Below are positions 56,210-63,627 of a stretch of DNA of 64,000 nt, piece after piece. Each line of letters begins with the position of its first letter. Position 1 is the stretch's first letter. Position numbers and translations under genes: made by a program. A model generated the notes under the pieces. It saw nothing but the letters and a program-made list of their open reading frames with translations. It was not told the DNA's origin and did not search any database. Source of the stretch: Marinicauda salina (GTDB lineage: Bacteria; Pseudomonadota; Alphaproteobacteria; Caulobacterales; Maricaulaceae); the NCBI RefSeq assembly GCF_003122085.1, contig NZ_QEXV01000003.1:623001-687000 (forward strand). Direction: 5' to 3'.

Positions 56210-56797
56210 ATGCTGGGCTGGCTAGGCACGAAAATCATGAACAGCCGTGTGACGGCTTGCGTTAAGGAAGTCTCTTGGGAGGTGCGAGACGCGGACGGAC
56301 CAACACGAGCAAAACTACACCTTTACGCGATGATGTGGGGAGAGCAGCTCGCCAACGAAGGCTTTCCCATTGAGGCGATCCAAGACCCAATTGCGCTAGG
56401 CAAAGGTCAGGCCGACCAAGGCTACAAAGCCCTAGAGCATCTTCGAAACGTCGGGATGATCCAGACCAAAAATGCCAAGGCCAACATGCGGCGCATGGGC
56501 TATGAAACAGAAGGTATGGACGATGAGCCGCAAATGATGCGCCGCGGGCTTGAGCTGCTCATGTTGTGCTTCGCGGTAGGGAAGCTACCCGAGAAGGTCT
56601 ATGAGGTTTCTGCGATTTGGCGCAGACTCGTGCAGCGCTCTAGAGAAGATGAGGAAGCCGCGATTGCGCTAACTTTGGAAGAAGGACGGCTTGCTCAGCG
56701 CATGGGCGTCAACAATTGGTTTGCATCACAATCAGAAGACGACCTTCGAGAAATGCTCCAGTTCATGCCGGATTTCGTCCAAAGAACTACGACGTAA
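56210..56797 (+). CDS. Unknown 195-residue protein next to attR
   Basis: A mostly helical protein with MLGWLGTKIMNSRVTACVKE at the start, then KLHLYAMMWGEQLANEGFPIEAIQDPIALGKGQADQGYKALEHL and an acidic C-terminal half (SREDEEAAIALTLEEGRLAQRMGVNNW). It has the lowest GC of the element's genes. GAGGTG precedes the ATG at 56,210. It is the last gene before attR. No family recognised. Confidence 0.65.
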   Translation: MLGWLGTKIMNSRVTACVKEVSWEVRDADGPTRAKLHLYAMMWGEQLANEGFPIEAIQDPIALGKGQADQGYKALEHLRNVGMIQTKNAKANMRRMGYETEGMDDEPQMMRRGLELLMLCFAVGKLPEKVYEVSAIWRRLVQRSREDEEAAIALTLEEGRLAQRMGVNNWFASQSEDDLREMLQFMPDFVQRTTT

Positions 56798-56811
56798 AAT
56801 GCCTGTCGAGC

Positions 56812-56841
56812 GTCACACAATCCGCCTCACGGCGTCACACA
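56812..56841 (+). promoter_or_regulatory. Right GTCACACA pair (probable integrase arm sites)
   Basis: GTCACACA at 56,812-56,819 and 56,834-56,841, start-to-start 22 bp (two helical turns). The octamer matches the pair inside attL and has the same orientation. Confidence 0.55.
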
Positions 56842-56911
56842 CTCACCCGATGCAAGCCCATAAGTTGCTGATTATGCAATGTTTTAATGACTATCCTGAC
56901 GCGCGCTTGGG

Positions 56912-56935
56912 CTAGACGTACTGGTATGAGGACAT
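56912..56935 (-). pseudogene. Stranded original 5' end of ettA
   Basis: On the minus strand ATG TCC TCA TAC CAG TAC GTC TAG encodes Met-Ser-Ser-Tyr-Gln-Tyr-Val then stop. These are the first seven residues of EttA, cut off by the element. The original ettA promoter should lie between here and tacA (56,936-57,121) and now reads into the element's right end. Confidence 0.9.
56913..56926. repeat. attR: 14-bp direct repeat
   Basis: TAGACGTACTGGTA, identical to attL at 49,232-49,245. The host flank continues TGAGGACAT (complement of the original ettA start). Confidence 0.9.
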
Positions 56936-57066
56936 GAGGGGTCCCGCGCTCCTGGAGGCGTGAGGGGAGGAATTCGCTGGCGCCGCTATAGCGGAGAGCG
57001 CGGCGGGGTGGCAATCGGGAGGACATGGCGGCTGATGACCGCGGGAGCGGTTTGATCCGCGCGCGA

Positions 57067-57096
57067 TTGACGATCCCGAGGATTTAGGCCTACATT
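57067..57096 (+). promoter_or_regulatory. Promoter of the tacAT operon
   Basis: TTGACG (57,067-57,072), an 18-bp spacer, then TACATT (57,091-57,096), 26 bp upstream of the antitoxin ATG. A good sigma-70-like match for this GC content. Confidence 0.5.
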
Positions 57097-57121
57097 GTGC
57101 CCACGAATGGAGGTGGCTTTC

Positions 57122-57436
57122 ATGTCCGCCGGAACAGGACGCGCAACCGACCCCCGGGCCGAAAAGCTCGACGAAACGCTCAAGCTGCGCCTGGCCGCGC
57201 GCGACAAGGAGCTGATCGCGCGAGCGGCGCGCCTGGCGGGCGAAAAACCGTCGGCGTTCATCCGGGCCTCCGTCATGCGGGAAGCCGAGCAGATCGTTCA
57301 GGCGCACGAGCATACGATCCTGCCGGCGGCCGACCACGACGCCTTCCGCGCCGCGCTCGCCTCGCCGCCCGAGCCGACCGAGGCCGCCGTGGCGGCCGCG
57401 CGCCGGTCCCGCCGCCGCATGAAGCATGCCGGCTGA
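57122..57436 (+). CDS. TacA-type (DUF1778) antitoxin
   Basis: A 104-residue protein with an N-terminal ribbon-helix-helix (ETLKLRLAARDKELIARAARLAGEKPSAFIRASVMREAEQIV) and a C-terminal extension with PPEPTEAAVAAARRSRRRM that would cover the toxin's active site. The ATG at 57,122 follows GGAGG by 8 bases. It overlaps the toxin gene by 11 bp. It neutralises TacT and, by family, represses the operon. Confidence 0.92.
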   Translation: MSAGTGRATDPRAEKLDETLKLRLAARDKELIARAARLAGEKPSAFIRASVMREAEQIVQAHEHTILPAADHDAFRAALASPPEPTEAAVAAARRSRRRMKHAG

Positions 57437-57977
57437 CGCCGACGACCGCCTCAGGATCGAACCGCTGGATCCAGCCCGGCACGACCGGGCCGGTTTCACG
57501 TGCGGCGTCGCCAAGCTCGACAATTTCATCCGGCGGACGGCGCGAAAGCAGGCGGACGCCGACATCACCAATGTCTTCGTGCTGACCGATGACGGGCGGC
57601 GCATCCTCGGCTACTTCACGCTGAACGCCCATTCGATCCATCGCGAAGACATGGGTTCGGCGGCGCCGCGCGCCGGCTCCGACGACCGGCCGATCCCCGC
57701 CGCCTTCCTGGGATTTCTGGCGATCGCGTCCGGACATCAGGGCCAGGGCCTGGGGGAAGCGCTCCTGTTCGCGGCGCTGGAGCGCGCCCTGGCGGCGTCC
57801 GAGCGGATCGCGCTGCACTCAGTGGTGCTCGACGTGCTGGACGACGGCGATTCCGCAGCCCGCGATCGCCGGAAGCGCTTCTACGAAACCCACGGATTCA
57901 GGGCGTTCGAAAGCGATCCCTGGCGGATGTATCTGCCCATGGCGACCGTGCGCGAAATCTTCCGCCGGGCGGAATAG
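57426..57977 (+). CDS. TacT-type GNAT toxin
   Basis: A 183-residue GNAT acetyltransferase that, by family, acetylates the amino group of charged tRNAs and blocks translation. Motifs: FTCGVAKLDNFIRRTARKQ, NVFVLTDDGRRILGYFTLNA, FLGFLAIASGHQGQGLGEALLFAAL (acetyl-CoA P-loop QGQGLG) and KRFYETHGFRAFES with the catalytic Tyr. The pair lies directly upstream of the original ettA start, outside the element, so it is host DNA rather than cargo. Confidence 0.93.
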   Translation: MPADADDRLRIEPLDPARHDRAGFTCGVAKLDNFIRRTARKQADADITNVFVLTDDGRRILGYFTLNAHSIHREDMGSAAPRAGSDDRPIPAAFLGFLAIASGHQGQGLGEALLFAALERALAASERIALHSVVLDVLDDGDSAARDRRKRFYETHGFRAFESDPWRMYLPMATVREIFRRAE

Positions 57978-58112
57978 GCGCCTCGGACCGGCGCGACCCA
58001 GAACACCGGCCGGAGAGAGCCGCTGAACCAGCGAGCGATGCTTGGGCCCTTCGACTTGGCGCTTGGGTGTGCAGCGCTTAGGCTTTTCCCCTCATAGGGG
58101 AGGAGGCTGATC

Positions 58113-58838
58113 ATGAAACAGTGGATGCTGGCCGGGCTGGCGGCGTTTGCGGTCACTGCGCCGGCGCTCGCCCAGGGCGAGGATCTTCGCGCAATCACCA
58201 TCGAAGCCGAAGCGTCGGGATCGGCGAGCGTGCCGGCTGCGACAGGGCGGATGATACTCTGGGCGCGGGTCGATCAGGAACTGGACTGGCTCTCCGAAGT
58301 TGAAGCAGCAACTGACGAGACCGGGGCTACGCTGGTTCATCACCAGGAAGACATAGGCGGCGGGAGGAGATTCTCTCCTCCTTTTCCGGAAGGCGGCGCT
58401 GAAAGCGACGCGAGCGAGTCCACCGTCGACCTACGTACGGCGTCGGTGATTCTCAGCGGCGATGCGGCGAGCCTGCGGGAGGCGTTTCATATGCTCCGCG
58501 AGAGCGCTGCCGAGGTTAGTTCCTTGAATACCCATTGGCGCGCGGCCAGCTCGACGGCAGGCCTCGAGGCGGCGATCTCCGACGCGACCGCCAACGCTTT
58601 GACGCTCTCCGAGAGCGCAGCGGAATCCCAAGGATGCGAACTGGGTGAGCTTGCTGGAATTCGGCTCCGTGGGTCACCCTACTCCGAGTTCCGGGAGTGG
58701 TCGGACGAGGGGATTGTTATGCAGATTCACGGTGCGTCTCAGGGACCCCAAGAAGAGATCGTCTTTCCGGAAGAGCCGTTGGCCGGTCGGTCCGTCACCG
58801 TTCAGGCAACCTTCGAAGCCGCGTGCCCAATCGACTGA
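58113..58838 (+). CDS. SIMPL-domain (DUF541) periplasmic protein
   Basis: A 241-residue exported protein: signal peptide (MLAGLAAFAVTAPALA), then TIEAEASGSASVPAATGRMILWARVD, the helical SDATANALTLSESAAESQGCELGEL and the closing SVTVQATFEAACPI, which fit the SIMPL/YggE fold. Its role is unknown; relatives are linked to oxidative stress. Codon use is slightly less GC-rich than its neighbours. It stands alone. Confidence 0.8.
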   Translation: MKQWMLAGLAAFAVTAPALAQGEDLRAITIEAEASGSASVPAATGRMILWARVDQELDWLSEVEAATDETGATLVHHQEDIGGGRRFSPPFPEGGAESDASESTVDLRTASVILSGDAASLREAFHMLRESAAEVSSLNTHWRAASSTAGLEAAISDATANALTLSESAAESQGCELGELAGIRLRGSPYSEFREWSDEGIVMQIHGASQGPQEEIVFPEEPLAGRSVTVQATFEAACPID

Positions 58839-58955
58839 AGACGCGGCTATGAGACTTCTCCCCTTCACATTCGATTGAGACGGCCGCCTCGTCGCTGGAC
58901 GGCTCCGCCCGACGCGCTAGCGTGCGGCGTCGGGGGCGCGACAGGGACGGATTTC

Positions 58956-59084
58956 ATGATCAGGACGCTTCTTTCCGCCATCGCCGGCGCGCCCGACGGC
59001 GGTCATGCGAACCGCGTCTACATGGCCGTGGGAAGCTTCGAGGAGCAGCCCCAGAACACCGGCCTGCGCGCCCTGTTCCAGTAA
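58956..59084 (+). CDS. Possible 42-residue ORF
   Basis: MIRTLLSAIAGAPDGGHANR... with AGGGACGG upstream of the ATG. No family is recognised. It may be a small protein or the remnant of a longer gene. The stretch 59,085-59,247 that follows holds nothing I can identify. Confidence 0.3.
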   Translation: MIRTLLSAIAGAPDGGHANRVYMAVGSFEEQPQNTGLRALFQ

Positions 59085-59247
59085 CCGACCGTTGCGCCGG
59101 CGCCGCGCCTCGCGCCCGAGCCCGCCGCGTCCGGATTGTCGCCTTAACAGTCCCGGCGCCGCGCGCTAACGTTTCGTCAACGATCGCGTCCGCGGCGGGA
59201 GGGGCCGCCGCACCGGGCGCGCGAGGGTTCCGAGGGGTGGAGAGGCG

Positions 59248-60486
59248 ATGACCTCCGAAGTCATGATCATGAACCGCCAGGCGGTGGCGCTCGCCGCCGA
59301 CAGCGCGGTGACCTACGGCGGCGGCCAGGACGGGGTGGTCACGCTCGAGGCGGAGAAGATCCTGCCGCTGACCGACAACATGGCGATGATGGTCTATGCG
59401 CGCGGCGACGTGCTGGGTCGGTCCTGGGCGCATATCGCCCACGCCTTCCAGCGCGAGCACGGCGGCAGCGAATTCGAGAGCGTCGGCCAGTGCGCGCAGG
59501 CCTTCTTCAGCTTCATCGACAACAATCGCCAGCTCTTCCCCGAGAAGGAGGAGCGCGAGGAGTTCGAGGAGCTGATGCGCGCGGCCTTCCTGACCGTGCT
59601 CGATCACGCCCGCGCGCTGCGCGGCTATCCCGGCCTCAATCTCGAGGACGACGAGGCCGCCTTCGAAGCCGCGCTCGATCTCTATCGCGGCCATCTCGCC
59701 ACCGACGAGGCCGGAGCCGAGCGCGAGCCGCTGCCGATCTTCTCGGAGATGACGCGCGAGCGCTTCTTCCAGCTCTACGGCGAGATGCTCGACTCGCTGA
59801 TCGCCGAGGCGCTCGGCGCGTTCGGAACCCAGGACGAGATGCGCGCGAAGCTGTTCGACTTCGCCTACATGCTGGTGACCAAGCCGGCCTTCCTGGAGCC
59901 GTTCGCCGGGCTGGTCTTCGCCGGCTTCGGAACCGCCGACGTGTTCCCGGTCTACAGCCACCACTACGCCTCGATCCTCGTCGACGGCGTGATGAAGCGC
60001 GCCCATGACGAGACGACGCCGGTGGGCGTCGACGACGGGCCGAACGCCTTCGTGCGCACCTTCGCCCAGGCCGACATGACCCACGCCTTCCTGCGCGGCG
60101 TGCATCCGCTCATGTTCGACCTGATGATCTCGATGAACCTGATCACGAACGAGTCCGCCGCCGAGGCCGCCCTGCGCCAGGCCGGCGTCGACGACGCCAA
60201 GATCGCCGAGGTGATGGACGCGCTCCACGCCGACGCCCTGCCCGGCCTGACGATGGAGTTCATCAAGACGGTTCAGATGGTCTCGCAGGAAGAATTCATA
60301 AATCCATTCATCCAGGTCGTCGCCGCCTCCGGCAAGAAGCAGATCGCGGAGACATCCAAGGCCCTGGTGGAGCTCAATATTCTCAAGACGGACCTGCACC
60401 AGACGCAGACCGGGGTGGGCGGCGACGTCGATGTGTTAATGATATCGCGCACAAGCGGGGTGGAGTGGTATGCTCGAAAGACCTGA
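59248..60486 (+). CDS. Putative Ntn-hydrolase (proteasome-like N-terminus)
   Basis: A 412-residue protein starting M-T-S-E-V, followed by MNRQAVALAADSAVTYGG and VTLEAEKILPLTDNMAMMVYARGDVLG. If Met1 is removed, Thr becomes residue 1, Asp of AADS becomes residue 17 and Lys of AEKI becomes residue 36. Proteasome beta subunits and HslV use Thr1, Asp17 and Lys33. The rest (about 350 residues, helical, e.g. FYSFIDNN- and YGEMLDSLI-like segments) is much longer than HslV or Anbu. It may form a two-gene unit with the next gene, 30 bp downstream. Confidence 0.6.
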   Translation: MTSEVMIMNRQAVALAADSAVTYGGGQDGVVTLEAEKILPLTDNMAMMVYARGDVLGRSWAHIAHAFQREHGGSEFESVGQCAQAFFSFIDNNRQLFPEKEEREEFEELMRAAFLTVLDHARALRGYPGLNLEDDEAAFEAALDLYRGHLATDEAGAEREPLPIFSEMTRERFFQLYGEMLDSLIAEALGAFGTQDEMRAKLFDFAYMLVTKPAFLEPFAGLVFAGFGTADVFPVYSHHYASILVDGVMKRAHDETTPVGVDDGPNAFVRTFAQADMTHAFLRGVHPLMFDLMISMNLITNESAAEAALRQAGVDDAKIAEVMDALHADALPGLTMEFIKTVQMVSQEEFINPFIQVVAASGKKQIAETSKALVELNILKTDLHQTQTGVGGDVDVLMISRTSGVEWYARKT

Positions 60487-60516
60487 GGGAGGGTCGGCGA
60501 GTTGTGGAGGTGTGAG

Positions 60517-60966
60517 ATGAGCACTGAAAACACCCGCCTGAACATCGAACGGGCCCGCCAGGCCCTTTCGAAGGCGCGCCTGGACGGCTCCAACGCGGTG
60601 CGCTCGCCGCGGCCGGCCGATCTCAGCCGCCTGCGCGAGCTGGAGATCCGCCGCGAGCATCTCGACAGCCGCGCGGCGACGTTCCGCACGGAAGTCCGCT
60701 CGCGGCTCGGGCTCGGCGACTACGCCCGTCCCGACGGGTCCGCCGCGCCGATCGCCTCGGTCGCGATGGACGGCGCGCTATGCGATGCGGAGATGTGCGC
60801 GCCGGGCGCGCCGCAGCTGCAGCCGCGCCATGTGCCCGCCCCCGACGCGGCCACGCGCAACGCCGCGGAGGCGGCCAAGTCGAAGCGCGGCCGCAAGAAG
60901 AAGCCCGCCAAGCGCGACGCCGAGGCCAAGCCGAAGAAGAAGCGCAAGCTGTTCGGCCTGTTCTAG
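60517..60966 (+). CDS. Basic-tailed hypothetical protein
   Basis: A 149-residue protein with a helical N-terminal half (TRLNIERARQALSKARLDG, DLSRLRELEIRREHLDSRAATFRTEVRSRLGLGDY), a Pro/Ala-rich middle and a strongly basic tail (KSKRGRKKKPAKRD, KPKKKRKLFGLF). GGAGGTG precedes the ATG at 60,517. It follows the putative Ntn-hydrolase in the same direction and could be its partner or substrate. No family recognised. Confidence 0.65.
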   Translation: MSTENTRLNIERARQALSKARLDGSNAVRSPRPADLSRLRELEIRREHLDSRAATFRTEVRSRLGLGDYARPDGSAAPIASVAMDGALCDAEMCAPGAPQLQPRHVPAPDAATRNAAEAAKSKRGRKKKPAKRDAEAKPKKKRKLFGLF

Positions 60967-60982
60967 GCCGCAAGCTTTTGCG

Positions 60983-61483
60983 TCAGGCCGTCAGCAGGCT
61001 CCGGCAGATCGCCTCGAGACCGTAGCGATCGGTCTCGTCGAACGCGTTCGGCTGCTCGCTGTCGATGTCCAGCACGGCGGCCAGCCGGCCGGCGGCGTCG
61101 AAAACCGGCACGACGATTTCCGAATTGGTCCGGCTGTCGCACGCGATATGGCCCGGGAAGGCGTGGACGTCGGCGACGAGCTGGGTCTCGCCGGACGCCG
61201 CCGCCGCGCCGCACACGCCCCGGCCGAACGGGATGCGCAGGCAGCCCAGCGTGCCCTGGTAGGGCCCGACGACCAGCTCCTCGGGCTTGTCGGGATCGAC
61301 CACGTAGAACCCCGTCCAGAAGAAGCGCGGCGCGAAGGCGTGGGCGAGCAGGCACGCCGCGCTCGCATAGCGCGCCGTGGCGCTGGTCTCGCCGGCGACG
61401 ACGCTCGCGATCTCCTTGTTCAGCCGCGCATAGGCCTCCGCCTTCGTTTCCCCGGCGGGGGCCTGGCTCATCGCTTCGGCCAT
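60983..61483 (-). CDS. msrC: Free methionine-(R)-sulfoxide reductase (GAF domain)
   Basis: A 166-residue GAF-fold enzyme that reduces free Met-R-sulfoxide. It has FFWTGFYVVDPDKPEELVVGPYQG, CLRIPFGRGVCGAAAASG, VADVHAFPGHIACDSRTNSEIVVPV and VLDIDSEQPNAFDETD. The three cysteines used by the E. coli enzyme are all present. It converges on the basic-tailed gene. Confidence 0.94.
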   Translation of the reverse strand: MAEAMSQAPAGETKAEAYARLNKEIASVVAGETSATARYASAACLLAHAFAPRFFWTGFYVVDPDKPEELVVGPYQGTLGCLRIPFGRGVCGAAAASGETQLVADVHAFPGHIACDSRTNSEIVVPVFDAAGRLAAVLDIDSEQPNAFDETDRYGLEAICRSLLTA

Positions 61484-61564
61484 GATCGGTCTCCGGACTG
61501 CTCGTCCCGCGCAAGGTAAGCCTCGCCGCGCGCGATGGAAGCCCCGCTCACGACGCCGTGCGGA

Positions 61565-62287
61565 TCACAGCACCAGCGTCATGCCGTCATGGGCGAAGCG
61601 GGCCTCGCCCACGCCGCGTTCCCGCGCCAGCCGGCGCAGCTCCGCCCGCAGCGTGCGCTCGTCGCCCTCGACGATCTGGGAGCCGCAATGGGTGAAGATC
61701 GTCCGGTCGACGCCGGCCTCGGCGCACCAGCCCAGCTGGGCGCGGATCGTGGTGTGGCCGAACAGCTGCTCGCCCCGCCGACGCACGAGCGGCCGCGTCA
61801 GGCTGGAGCCGTCGCCGACATAGACGTCGAGACCCGCAAGCGCCGCGTCGCGGTCGACGATGTCGACGACGTCGGGGACGTAGAAGATCGCCGCGCGTCC
61901 CGCCTCGATCCGGTAGCCGACGGCGGGCGCGCGGATCGAGTGGACGACCTCGAACGCCTCGAAGGTGATCCCGGCGAGCGTCTCCGGCGCGCGGGGCCGA
62001 ACCGTGCGCAGGTCCGCGATCGCGAAATCCTCCAGCGCCGCCCGGCTCGCCGGCGTCGCGTAGACCGGGCACGGCGCGCCGTCCTCCAGGCCGAAGGCGT
62101 GATCGGGATGGGCGTGCGTGACCGCGATCGCGTGCGGACGCACCTGGCCGACGCGGCCCAGCCAGTCGGCGCCGCAATCGATCATCAGCCGCGCCTCCGC
62201 GTACTCCACCAGCAGCGCGCTGTGCCGGCGATGGCGATCGTTCCTCGCGGCGATATTCGCCCGGGTGCCGAGAAATGTGAGCTTCAT
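61565..62287 (-). CDS. MBL-fold metal-dependent hydrolase
   Basis: A 240-residue metallo-beta-lactamase-fold protein. It starts MKLTFLGTRANIAARNDRHRRHSALLVE; the metal motif is THAHPDHAFGLE, with later ligands in YVPDVVDI and FTHCGSQI. The overall plan resembles RNase Z/phosphodiesterase-like hydrolases, but the substrate is unknown. It is divergent from the carboxypeptidase gene with a 105-bp gap. Confidence 0.88.
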   Translation of the reverse strand: MKLTFLGTRANIAARNDRHRRHSALLVEYAEARLMIDCGADWLGRVGQVRPHAIAVTHAHPDHAFGLEDGAPCPVYATPASRAALEDFAIADLRTVRPRAPETLAGITFEAFEVVHSIRAPAVGYRIEAGRAAIFYVPDVVDIVDRDAALAGLDVYVGDGSSLTRPLVRRRGEQLFGHTTIRAQLGWCAEAGVDRTIFTHCGSQIVEGDERTLRAELRRLARERGVGEARFAHDGMTLVL

Positions 62288-62392
62288 GGATCGCCCGCTT
62301 CGGCGCCTGTCGGGAACGTGCGGAATGCGCTAGACCGCGCGACGTTCCCGCGAGCGCCCGCTCCGCACCCCGCCACCAGGAAGGATCCCGAC

Positions 62393-63520
62393 ATGCGCGT
62401 CTCCAGCGTCTTCGACTCCGGCAACATCGTCGTCAAATCCGCCAAGACGCCGGGCGATATCCGTCTCGAGATCCGCAAGGACAACGGCTCCGACTTCTAT
62501 CAGTGGTTCCATTTCCGCCTCACCGGCGCGCGCGGGCAAGACTGCGTCATGACGATCGAGAATGCAGCCGGGGCGGCCTATCCCGACGGCTGGCGAGACT
62601 ATCGCGCCGTCGCCTCGACCGACCGCGAGACCTGGGTGCGCGTGCCGACCGACTATGTCGACGGCAAGCTCGTCATCCGCCACACGCCCGACGCCGACGC
62701 CGTCTGGTACGCCTATTTCGCGCCCTACTCGATGGAGCGCCACGCCGATCTCCTCGCCCGCTGCCAGGCGTCGCCGCGCGCGCGCCTCGACGTCATCGGC
62801 GAGACCCTCGACGGGCGGACGCTCGACCGGCTCGTGATCGGCGAACCCGGCGAGGGCAAGGCGGTGATCTGGGTGACCGCCCGCCAGCATCCCGGCGAGA
62901 CCATGGCCGAATGGGCCGCCGAGGGCCTGCTCGAGCGACTGCTCGACCCGGCCGACGGCGTGGCGCGCGCCCTGCTCGACCGGGCGGTGTTCCACGTCGT
63001 TCCCAACATGAACCCGGACGGCTCGGCGCGCGGGCATCTGCGCACGAACGCCAAGGGCGTGAACCTCAATCGCGAATGGAACAAGGCGAGCCCCGAGAAC
63101 AGCCCGGAGGTCCACGCCGTGCTCGAGCGCATGGCCGAGACCGGCGTCGATCTCTTCCTCGACATGCACGGCGACGAGGCCCTGCCCCACAACTTCATCG
63201 CCGGCGGCGAGGGCGCCCCGAGCTTCACCGACGAGCAGGGCGCGCTGCTTGAAGCCTACAAGGACGCCCTCGCGGCGATCACGCCGGACTTCCAGACCGC
63301 GAAGGGCTATCCCGTCGACGCCCCCGGCGCGGCCGATCTGTCGATCGCGACGAATTACATGGCCGAGACCTTCGGCGGCCTGGCGATGACGCTGGAGATG
63401 TCGTTCAAGGACTGCGTCGAGGCCCCCGACCCGGTCCACGGCTGGTCGCCCGCTCACGCCCGCAAGCTCGGCGCGGCCAATCTCGACGCCATGCGCGCGG
63501 TGATGGATCGGCTTCGTTGA
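62393..63520 (+). CDS. M14-family zinc carboxypeptidase (cytosolic-type)
   Basis: A 375-residue peptidase. The N-terminal beta domain (FDSGNIVVKSAKTPGDIRLEIRKD, YQWFHFRLTGARGQDC) is typical of bacterial and eukaryotic cytosolic carboxypeptidases. The M14 domain has ARQHPGETMAEW (HxxE zinc ligands), NMNPDGSARGHLRTNAKGVNLNREW, LDMHGDEALPHNF (zinc His) and LEMSFKDC with the catalytic Glu. No signal peptide is seen. The ATG at 62,393 follows AGGAAGGA. Confidence 0.93.
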   Translation: MRVSSVFDSGNIVVKSAKTPGDIRLEIRKDNGSDFYQWFHFRLTGARGQDCVMTIENAAGAAYPDGWRDYRAVASTDRETWVRVPTDYVDGKLVIRHTPDADAVWYAYFAPYSMERHADLLARCQASPRARLDVIGETLDGRTLDRLVIGEPGEGKAVIWVTARQHPGETMAEWAAEGLLERLLDPADGVARALLDRAVFHVVPNMNPDGSARGHLRTNAKGVNLNREWNKASPENSPEVHAVLERMAETGVDLFLDMHGDEALPHNFIAGGEGAPSFTDEQGALLEAYKDALAAITPDFQTAKGYPVDAPGAADLSIATNYMAETFGGLAMTLEMSFKDCVEAPDPVHGWSPAHARKLGAANLDAMRAVMDRLR

Positions 63521-63627
63521 CGCGGACGTGAAGCCCCGGCGCGGTTTCTCACGGCGTCTTGATCCGCATAACGGCGCTGCGGTGCTAGCTTGCGGATGAG
63601 AGCGTCGCGAGGGAAAGCGTCAAGTCC

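Larger units (their letters stand above)
49232..56926. mobile_element. 7.7-kb integrative element (candidate phage satellite) in ettA
   Basis: The element is bounded by the 14-bp direct repeat TAGACGTACTGGTA. It has visibly lower GC and different codon use from its flanks. Contents in order: integrase; a minus-strand zinc-ribbon/membrane-protein pair; small genes; two structured tandem modules; a T7 gp9-like scaffold C-terminal half; a three-gene run of unknown, small and zinc-ribbon proteins; a long non-coding stretch; and an orphan gene near the right end. No terminase, portal, capsid, tail, lysis or conjugation gene is seen. Size and content fit a phage satellite better than a prophage or ICE. 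Confidence 0.85.

Noticed and set aside
49232-56926. A complete prophage or an ICE
   Set aside because: There is no terminase, portal, major capsid, tail, lysis, relaxase or type IV secretion gene. Only one scaffold-like gene is virion-related.
56912-57604. A 230-codon minus-strand ORF ending in Met-Ser-Ser-Tyr-Gln-Tyr-Val
   Set aside because: It is a shadow of tacAT. Its last seven codons are real, however, as the stranded ettA start, and are reported as such.
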